A DNA stretch of 64,000 nt, from contig NZ_ML123034.1 in the NCBI RefSeq assembly GCF_003846185.1, positions 6,381,407 through 6,445,406 of the forward strand, read 5' to 3'. This DNA comes from Streptomyces sp. ADI96-02. GTDB taxonomy: Bacteria; Actinomycetota; Actinomycetes; Streptomycetales; Streptomycetaceae. Position numbers and translations under genes: made by a program. Below the pieces are notes generated by a model. It worked only from the letters and a program-made list of their open reading frames with translations. It searched no databases and was not told where the DNA came from. This document shows, in pieces, positions 58,956 through 64,000 of the stretch (within the stretch, counting starts at the first letter, position 1; each line of letters begins with the position of its first letter).

Positions 58956-59153
58956 GCGCTCTCCCGACCAGCCTTTCCCGAAGCCCGCCCCCCTGTCCCA
59001 CCCCCGAGCCGCGCCGACGAGCCCCCCGCTCGCGGCGCCCCGGAGGGCGGGGCCGGAGCCGCTCCCCCCGCCGCGGCCGGCCCCGCCCGCCATCGACGGC
59101 GACTCCGCCACGCGGAACCGCCCCAGTTGACCGCCCTTCCCCCTGGAGTCCCC

Positions 59154-59996
59154 ATGCGTTCCCGTCGCCGTACCAGGAACCGGTCGATCCTCGCCGGTGT
59201 CGTCGCGGCCACCACTCTCGGCGCTGTCGCCGCCACCCTCGGCCCGGCCACCGCCGGGGCCGCCCCCGCCGTGTCGCTGCCGCCGGTCAACGCGCCCTTC
59301 GACTACCAGATCGGCGGGGCGTACACACCGCCCGCCGGAGTGAAGGTGGTCAGCCGCGACGTCAAGGCGTCACCGGCGGCCGGTCTGTACAACATCTGCT
59401 ACGTCAACGCCTTCCAGACGCAGCAGGAGGGAGACGTCGGCGGCCCGCAGGACTGGGACAGCGACCTGCTGCTCTCCGACAGCGGCGGCCCGATCGTCGA
59501 CCCGGACTGGGACGAGGTGATCCTCGACATCACCACCGACGCCAAGCGGCAGCGGATCGCCGCCAAGATCAACGGCCTCATCGACCAGTGCGCCTCCAAG
59601 GGCTTCAACGCCGTGGAGCTCGACAACTACGACACCTACACGCGCGACGTCGTCGAGGGCAGGATCACGGCCGACCACGCCCAGTCCTACATCCGCCTCC
59701 TGTCCCAGCACGGCCACGCCAAGGGCCTCGCCGTCGCCCAGAAGAACACCGTCGAACTCGCGGGCAACCACAAGGCCAACGGGCTCGACTTCGCCATCGC
59801 CGAGGAATGCGGCGACCCGCGGTGGAACGAGTGCTCCGACTACATCGCGGCCTTCGGCAACAACGCCATCTTCATCGAGTACACCAGCGCCGGCCTCAAG
59901 AACGCCTGCGCCTACGGCGACCGCGTCAGCGTCGTCCGCCGTGACGTCGACGTCTCCACGCCGGGCAGCGGGGGGTACGTGCGCCAGACCTGCTGA
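59154..59996 (+). CDS. Secreted GH114 endo-alpha-1,4-polygalactosaminidase
   Basis: A 280-residue exported GH114 enzyme. The signal starts RSRRRTRNRSILAGVVAATTLG and ends near ATAGAAP. The barrel shows FDYQIGGAYTPPAGVKVVSRD, LYNICYVNAFQTQ, DEVILDI, GFNAVELDNYD (acidic residues E155, D157) and FAIAEECGD, all family features. GH114 (for example Ega3) hydrolyses de-N-acetylated galactosamine runs of galactosaminogalactan and related Pel-type polymers. ATG 59154 has GGAG 5 bp upstream. With GH135 it would cover both acetylated and deacetylated polymer regions. Confidence 0.88.
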   Translation: MRSRRRTRNRSILAGVVAATTLGAVAATLGPATAGAAPAVSLPPVNAPFDYQIGGAYTPPAGVKVVSRDVKASPAAGLYNICYVNAFQTQQEGDVGGPQDWDSDLLLSDSGGPIVDPDWDEVILDITTDAKRQRIAAKINGLIDQCASKGFNAVELDNYDTYTRDVVEGRITADHAQSYIRLLSQHGHAKGLAVAQKNTVELAGNHKANGLDFAIAEECGDPRWNECSDYIAAFGNNAIFIEYTSAGLKNACAYGDRVSVVRRDVDVSTPGSGGYVRQTC

Positions 59997-60089
59997 CTGA
60001 CCCGCGGCAGCCGCGGGGGAACAGCGACAGGGCGGGCCGCGAGGCGCGTGCACCGGAGACGGTCACGCCCCGCCGCCCGCCCCTCCCCG

Positions 60090-61043
60090 TCAGTGGGGCC
60101 GCTGCCAGGAGATGCCGTGGACGCCCGCGGGACACCGGCTCGGCGCGGAGTGGACGCTGTGCGACGCGTCGGGGGCCATCCGGTGCCGGTACGCGGGCTC
60201 CGCGTCGTAAGTCTCCCGGTAGTAGCGGTGGCAGACCTCCGGCAGCGCCGCCGGATGGAAGTAGACGTGCAGCAGATAGTCCCGCAGCCGGGTCCGGGTG
60301 CGCCGCTCGTAGTGGTCGTCCACCCCGCTGCCCGGCTCCACGTGCACGGTGTACGCGACGACGACGGTCTCGTTCTTCTCCAGCCGCCTGCCGAACCGTA
60401 CGTCGATGACGACCGTGCCCAGGTCCGGAAGGAAGCGGACATCGCCCGCCACACCGCAGCGCACCTCCGCCCGGACCGCCCGCGCTCCGCCGTCGAAGGT
60501 GTGGACGGTGGTGAAGTGGTCGGCGCCCTCGCGCGTCGCACGCATCACCTGCTGGATGGAGAGCGAGGTGAGCCGGAACCGCTCGTCGATCGTGACCGTC
60601 TCGTGGATGCTCAGCGTGCTGACGTTCTCGTTGAGCACCGCGAAGTCCGCGCCCAGCGCCTGTTCCGCCAGGGAGTTCTCGCCGAAGACGCGGCGGGAGG
60701 CCGCCAGGTCGTGCGCCGGCGCCGCCATCCGGCCGCGCGGCCGGTAGGTGCGGATCGAGGACCGCAGCGTCCTCGGCGGCAGCGACAGGATCGACTCCAG
60801 CGCCTCGACGGCCCGCAGGGAGTCGGCGCGCTCCGGTTCGCTGCGGCCCCGCTGCCAGTAGCTGAGCGTCGTCAGGCTGATGCGGATGCCCTGGGCGGCG
60901 AGCCGGTGGCGCACCCGCTCCAGGGAGAGCCCGCTGCTCCTGAGCGCTCCGTGCAGGACCTCCGCGAACGACGGCGGCCCGTCGGGACCGGGCGTCAGGG
61001 CGTGGGGGGCCTGGGCGGGCGGGGTCTGTGCGTGGGAGGTCAA
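60090..61043 (-). CDS. XRE-type HTH regulator with unknown C-terminal domain
   Basis: A 317-residue protein. Residues ~25-90 are an XRE-like HTH (SFAEVLHGALRSSGLSLERVRHRLAAQGIRISLTTLSYWQRGRSEPER). Residues ~130-317 form a beta-rich domain of unknown function (VFGENSLAEQALGADFAVLNENVSTLSIHETVTIDERF) ending in a His/Tyr-rich part (HVYFHPAALPEVCHRYYRETYDAEPAYRH). The only plausible start is TTG 61043, with GGAAAG upstream, so the start is uncertain. It is downstream of the protease gene on the same strand, beyond a terminator. Confidence 0.75.
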   Translation of the reverse strand: MTSHAQTPPAQAPHALTPGPDGPPSFAEVLHGALRSSGLSLERVRHRLAAQGIRISLTTLSYWQRGRSEPERADSLRAVEALESILSLPPRTLRSSIRTYRPRGRMAAPAHDLAASRRVFGENSLAEQALGADFAVLNENVSTLSIHETVTIDERFRLTSLSIQQVMRATREGADHFTTVHTFDGGARAVRAEVRCGVAGDVRFLPDLGTVVIDVRFGRRLEKNETVVVAYTVHVEPGSGVDDHYERRTRTRLRDYLLHVYFHPAALPEVCHRYYRETYDAEPAYRHRMAPDASHSVHSAPSRCPAGVHGISWQRPH

Positions 61044-61109
61044 AAGCGGGCTTTCCGGTGACGTCCTCCGGATGGATGGACGGTCGTACGCGGGACCGGG
61101 ACGACGGAC

Positions 61110-61139
61110 GGGCCGCCCACCGTATCCGATGGGCGGCCC
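61110..61139 (-). terminator. Terminator of the protease gene
   Basis: GGGCCGCCCA (61110-61119) and TGGGCGGCCC (61130-61139) form a perfect 10-bp stem with a 10-nt loop, 40 bp past the protease stop. Confidence 0.7.
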
Positions 61140-61178
61140 TCGCCGGTCCGTGCCGGCCGAACCGGTCAGCCGGGTTGA

Positions 61179-62366
61179 TCAGTTGACGTCGAGCGTCAGA
61201 CCGTAGTGGGCCAGGGCGTCGTCCAGGGGCTGGAAGTAGGACGAGCCGGGGGAGTCCACGGTGCCGTCGCACTGCTGGGCGCTGGGACCGCCCGACGTCA
61301 TGCCCTGCGCCTGGTTGCCGGAGATGTACGCCCCGCCGCTGTCGCCGCCCTCGGTGCACACCGAGGAGCTGCCCAGGCCGGTGACGACGGTGTCGGGACC
61401 GCCGTTCGGGTCCGTGTAGGTGACGGAGACGTCGTACGACTCGACCTTGCCGCAGGTCCAGAAGGTGGTGCGGCCCGACTTGCACAGGTCGGCGCCGACG
61501 GGGGCGCGCTCGGAGCCCTCCACCGCGACGGTGCCCGCCCGGTCCCACGTGCTGACCTGGGTGGAGATGGCGCTGCCCTCGTCGACGGCCGCGATGCCCA
61601 TGTCGACGCTGTCCTTGCCCAGGGCGAACCGGCTGTCCGTCCCCTCGGCGAAGCGCGCGCCGTCGTGCGACAGGACGGGCAGGTTCTCTATGCAGTGGCC
61701 GGCGGTGACGAGGAACTGCTTGCCGGAGGCGTCCCGGGCCCCGTAGCCGACGGAGCAGTTGTAGCCGTCGAACGTCATCTGGTCGCCGGGGTCGACGGTG
61801 GCCTGCGGGCTGAGCCGCTCCGCGGACTTCACGACGCGGACCGCGTCGCCGTGGCTCCGGGCCGCCTTGAGGAAGGCGGCTGCCGCGGCGCCGCGGTCGC
61901 TGCTCACCTCGACGACGACGGAGTCGGACGCGAGGTCCACCGACCAGGCGCTCACGCCGCTGGGGGACTTGGCCAGGGCCAGCCGGTCCAGCTCGGCCTT
62001 GACCGCCTGGAGGGCGTCCTCGCCGTGCTCGGCGACGCGCGCCTTCAGGCCCGCGCCCTCGATGCGCCGCTCGGCGGCGGCGCCCTCGGCGTTGACGACC
62101 AGGTCGCCCCGGCCGTCGAAGTAGGCGCCGTCCATGGCGACGCCCTGCTTGCCGAGCGAGGCCACTCTGTCCTGCTGGGCGGCCTGGCGGTCGAGCCGCT
62201 GCACTGCGGCGCTCTCGCTGACGCCGAGCGATGAGGCGAGCGCCTGGACCATGGCGCTGTCGTAGCGCGGTCCGGTGTTCTCCACGGCCTGGGCGCCGGT
62301 GACGGCGGTGAGGGAGAGCAGGGCGCCGGCAGCGGTCGCCGCGAAGATCTTTCGGGAAACTCCCAC
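61179..62366 (-). CDS. Secreted streptogrisin-type serine protease (S1E), pro-form
   Basis: A 395-residue prepro-protease. The signal (SRKIFAATAAGALLSLTAVTGAQA) is followed by a ~160-residue alpha-lytic-protease-type propeptide (YFDGRGDLVVNAEG, SVDLASDSVVVEV). The mature chymotrypsin-fold domain begins near residue 195. The triad is H224 (TAGHC), D255 (DSVDMGIAAVD) and S343 (GGDSGG), with disulfide cysteines at NCSVGY/GHC, DLCKSG/WTCG and SVCTEG/QQCDG. GTG 62366 has GGAAGGA 6 bp upstream; the longer in-frame extension is not signal-like. It is monocistronic. Confidence 0.92.
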   Translation of the reverse strand: MGVSRKIFAATAAGALLSLTAVTGAQAVENTGPRYDSAMVQALASSLGVSESAAVQRLDRQAAQQDRVASLGKQGVAMDGAYFDGRGDLVVNAEGAAAERRIEGAGLKARVAEHGEDALQAVKAELDRLALAKSPSGVSAWSVDLASDSVVVEVSSDRGAAAAAFLKAARSHGDAVRVVKSAERLSPQATVDPGDQMTFDGYNCSVGYGARDASGKQFLVTAGHCIENLPVLSHDGARFAEGTDSRFALGKDSVDMGIAAVDEGSAISTQVSTWDRAGTVAVEGSERAPVGADLCKSGRTTFWTCGKVESYDVSVTYTDPNGGPDTVVTGLGSSSVCTEGGDSGGAYISGNQAQGMTSGGPSAQQCDGTVDSPGSSYFQPLDDALAHYGLTLDVN

Positions 62367-62747
62367 GGATGTTCCTTCCGGTCTCGGAGCGCACGACCGT
62401 GATGGGGGGATCGCGCCGGTGTGTGGGGGCCGGGGCGAGGGGTGACCGTGCGTCCGGTGGTCGGCGAGCTGATCGCTGATCACGTCCGGAACTCTGTCTC
62501 ATGATCACTGGCTCGATCAAGAGGGTGATGTCTGTCTGAATTTCACAGAGTTGGAGCTCTCTGTTGAAGATCACTGCGTGCTCCGCGAACGACACGGGAC
62601 GTTTCCCCGCAGGTCCGGCGCCGAAGGTGTACGTGCGGCTGGTGCGGAGGGCCGCGTGACGGGCCCGTAGCACCCGTACCGGGCGGCGCCTCCGGCGCGT
62701 CCAGGAGTATCGGAGCGGCGCACTCCGGCAGGCAATAGTCTGGACTC
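62367..62747. promoter_or_regulatory. Divergent promoter region of protease and tetR with repeats
   Basis: The 381-bp gap contains repeated GATCACTG elements (62503-62510 and 62569-62576), each preceded by CTCTGT at 62492 and 62559, plus TGATCAC at 62478. AACTCTGT (62490-62497) and ACAGAGTT (62545-62552) are inverted copies. The AT-enriched part 62460-62580 is probably the protease promoter and its control sites. No gene is seen. Confidence 0.4.
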
Positions 62748-63398
62748 ATGACGACGCCATCAGCCGAGGGGCTTCGGGCCGGAGGCCGCTTCGGCCGCCA
62801 GGCGGAGGCCGAACGCAACGACATGCTCGTGCTGGCAGCGGCACGGGCCGTCTTCGCCGAACAGGGCGCCCACGCGCCGGTCTCGGCGATCGCCGAACGG
62901 GCGGGGGTGGGCATCGGCACGCTCTACCGCCGCTACGGGAGCAAGGTCCAGCTGCTGCACCGGCTGTGCGTGGTCGGCATGGAGGAGACCACCGCCGGGC
63001 TGAGGCAGGCGCTGGAGGCCGGGGGCAGCGGCTGGGAAGCCCTGTCCGGGTACATGAAGCACTCGGTCGACGTGCGGGCGGGCGCGTTCGCCTCCCTCGC
63101 GGGCACGTTTGCCGTGCCGGACGAGGTGTCCGCGGCGAACGAGCGGGCCAAGGCGCTGCTGGAGGAGCTGCTGGCACGCGGGATCGCCGACGGGACCGTG
63201 CGCGCGGACGTCACGACCCTGGACGTCACCCATGTCATCGAGCTGTTCAGCCGCTACCCCCGGCGCACCGAGGAGGACGACCGCGCCCGCATGCGGATGC
63301 TGGCGCTGACGCTCGACGGACTCCGCGCCGGCCACGTCGGACTGCCCGGTCTGCCCCCGCGGTGGAGCGACTACCACCGGACCTGGGACACCAGGTAG
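62748..63398 (+). CDS. TetR-family regulator
   Basis: A 216-residue TetR protein. The HTH is in ARAVFAEQGAHAPVSAIAERAGVGIGTLYRRYGSKVQLLHRL (~31-72), followed by a helical ligand-binding domain (SBP-type TetR with ELFSRYPRRTEEDDRARMRMLALTLDGLRA). ATG 62748 has no clear ribosome site; a TAGTCT box 7 bp upstream could make a leaderless message. It is divergent from the protease (381-bp gap) and convergent with the ABC permease. Its target is unknown. Confidence 0.88.
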   Translation: MTTPSAEGLRAGGRFGRQAEAERNDMLVLAAARAVFAEQGAHAPVSAIAERAGVGIGTLYRRYGSKVQLLHRLCVVGMEETTAGLRQALEAGGSGWEALSGYMKHSVDVRAGAFASLAGTFAVPDEVSAANERAKALLEELLARGIADGTVRADVTTLDVTHVIELFSRYPRRTEEDDRARMRMLALTLDGLRAGHVGLPGLPPRWSDYHRTWDTR

Positions 63399-63413
63399 AG
63401 GCGGGGGGAGCGG

Positions 63414-63473
63414 GCCGCCGGCCGGCTCGTCCGCGCGCTCTGCGGCGTTCGCGCGGTGAGCCGGCCGGGCGGC
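63414..63473. terminator. Long bidirectional terminator between tetR and ABC permease
   Basis: Arms 63414-63428 and 63458-63473 pair over 15 bp with a single bulge, with further inner pairing (CCGCGCG with CGCGCGG). It lies between two convergent genes. Confidence 0.65.
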
Positions 63474-63497
63474 GGAACGGCCGGGTCGCGGCCCCCG

Positions 63498-64000
63498 TCA
63501 TTTGACGGAGCCGGCCATCACTCCCTGCACGAAGTGCCGCTGGAAGGCGAAGAAGACGGCGACCGGGACGATCAGCGACAGGAAGGCGCCGGGTGCCAGC
63601 ACGTCGATGTTGCTGCCGAACTGCCGTACCTGCGACTGGAGTTCGACCGTCAACGGCTGAGACGAGGTGTCCGCGAACAGCAGGGCCACCAGCATGTCGT
63701 TCCACACCCACAGGAACTGGAAGATCGCCAGACTCGCGATGGCCGGGCGGCCGATCGGCACCACGAGCCGGGTGAAGATCCGCCACTCGGTTCCGCCGTC
63801 CATCCGCGCCGCCTCCAGCATCTCGCGGGGCAGGTCGGCGAAGAAGTTGCGCAGCAGGAAGATCGCGAACGGCAGGCCGTAGGCGACGTGGAAGAGCACC
63901 ACCCCCGGGATCGTCCCGAACAGCCCCAGCTGGCCGAAGAGTTTGGCGACCGGCAGCAGGCCGATCTGGACCGGCACCACGAGCAGTGCCACGACCAGCA
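63498..64000 (-). CDS. Sugar ABC transporter permease (MalG-like), N-terminus beyond window
   Basis: The last ~167 codons of a binding-protein-dependent permease; the reading frame is open to the window edge. The conserved EAA loop is EMLEAARMDGGTEWRIFTRLVVPIGRPAI, and helices include GVVLFHVAYGLPFAIFLL, SLAIFQFLWVWNDMLVALLF and FLSLIVPVAVFFAFQRHFVQGV. The ending with QRHFVQGVMAGSVK is typical of CUT1 sugar importers, for the second permease. A companion permease and binding protein should lie beyond 64000. No link to the rest of the window is shown. Confidence 0.9.
   Translation of the reverse strand, partial: LVVALLVVPVQIGLLPVAKLFGQLGLFGTIPGVVLFHVAYGLPFAIFLLRNFFADLPREMLEAARMDGGTEWRIFTRLVVPIGRPAIASLAIFQFLWVWNDMLVALLFADTSSQPLTVELQSQVRQFGSNIDVLAPGAFLSLIVPVAVFFAFQRHFVQGVMAGSVK

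Noticed and set aside
1..64000. tRNA, rRNA, CRISPR array, prophage or intact IS
   Set aside because: No cloverleaf with TTCGA arm, no regular spacer array and no integrase or transposase gene was found on reading both strands by eye; a covariance-model scan would be needed to exclude small RNAs.

Overview
The window is very GC-rich with the strong third-position bias, GTG/TTG starts, purine-rich ribosome sites and regulatory repertoire (stressosome and partner-switching proteins, SigB-type sigma factor, Tat and lipoprotein exports, CBM2 protein, LAL regulator) of a Streptomyces-type actinomycete chromosome. The mix of secreted hydrolases, sugar uptake loci and many regulators fits an accessory or arm-proximal region. 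I saw no rRNA, tRNA, CRISPR array, intact IS or prophage.

Layout. (1) 1-10055: glycan locus with the tail of a SIS-domain protein, a GH35 beta-galactosidase, an FAD oxidoreductase, a GH42 beta-galactosidase, and a divergent pair made of a formylglycine-generating enzyme and its likely client, a Tat-exported sulfatase with an NPCBM domain. Together they look designed for sulfated or otherwise decorated galactosides. (2) 10138-13986: GntR regulator, nitrilase-family amidohydrolase, MHS-type transporter and DUF2848 protein, linked by a shared GTATAC/GTATGC operator. (3) 14099-15785: quinone reductase and a small secreted protein. (4) 16034-20289: stressosome operon rsbR-rsbS-rsbT, then an RsbT/RsbX-like fusion and a SpoIIE phosphatase, all overlapping or coupled. 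(5) 20523-29634: a secreted aerolysin-like protein, RsbW-like ATPase, LCP protein, convergent response regulator and histidine kinase, STAS protein, aldo/keto reductase, and a TetR/SDR divergent pair. (6) 29699-38946: a sugar or polyol locus: a ribose/xylose-type ABC importer, FGGY kinase and 2-hydroxyacid dehydrogenase facing a histidine phosphatase, DeoR regulator and second FGGY kinase across a perfect 16-bp palindrome. (7) 39026-43286: second partner-switching module: sigma region 2-like fragment, two STAS proteins, GAF-SpoIIE phosphatase, SigB/F-family sigma factor and RsbW-like protein. (8) 43429-47573: small membrane protein, lipoprotein, membrane protein, LysR. (9) 47684-49574: an operon of three secreted proteins, one beta/gamma-crystallin (I36)-like and two tandem aerolysin-like paralogues. 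(10) 50802-56799: CBM2-anchored sigma-like membrane protein, LAL regulator, DeoR regulator. (11) 57532-59996: a CebR-box-like regulated promoter followed by a Spherulin4/GH135 and a GH114 enzyme, a pair predicted to degrade galactosaminogalactan-type polymers. (12) 60090-64000: XRE regulator, streptogrisin-type protease, TetR and the 5'-truncated end of a sugar ABC permease.

The most notable points are the mosaic duplication in the aerolysin-like operon (near-identical ends, diverged centres), the GH135+GH114 cassette with its operator, the operator shared by the gntR and transporter/DUF2848 promoters, and two STAS proteins whose phospho-acceptor serine is replaced by Glu or His. Family calls come from reading the sequences; no database search or structure prediction was run.
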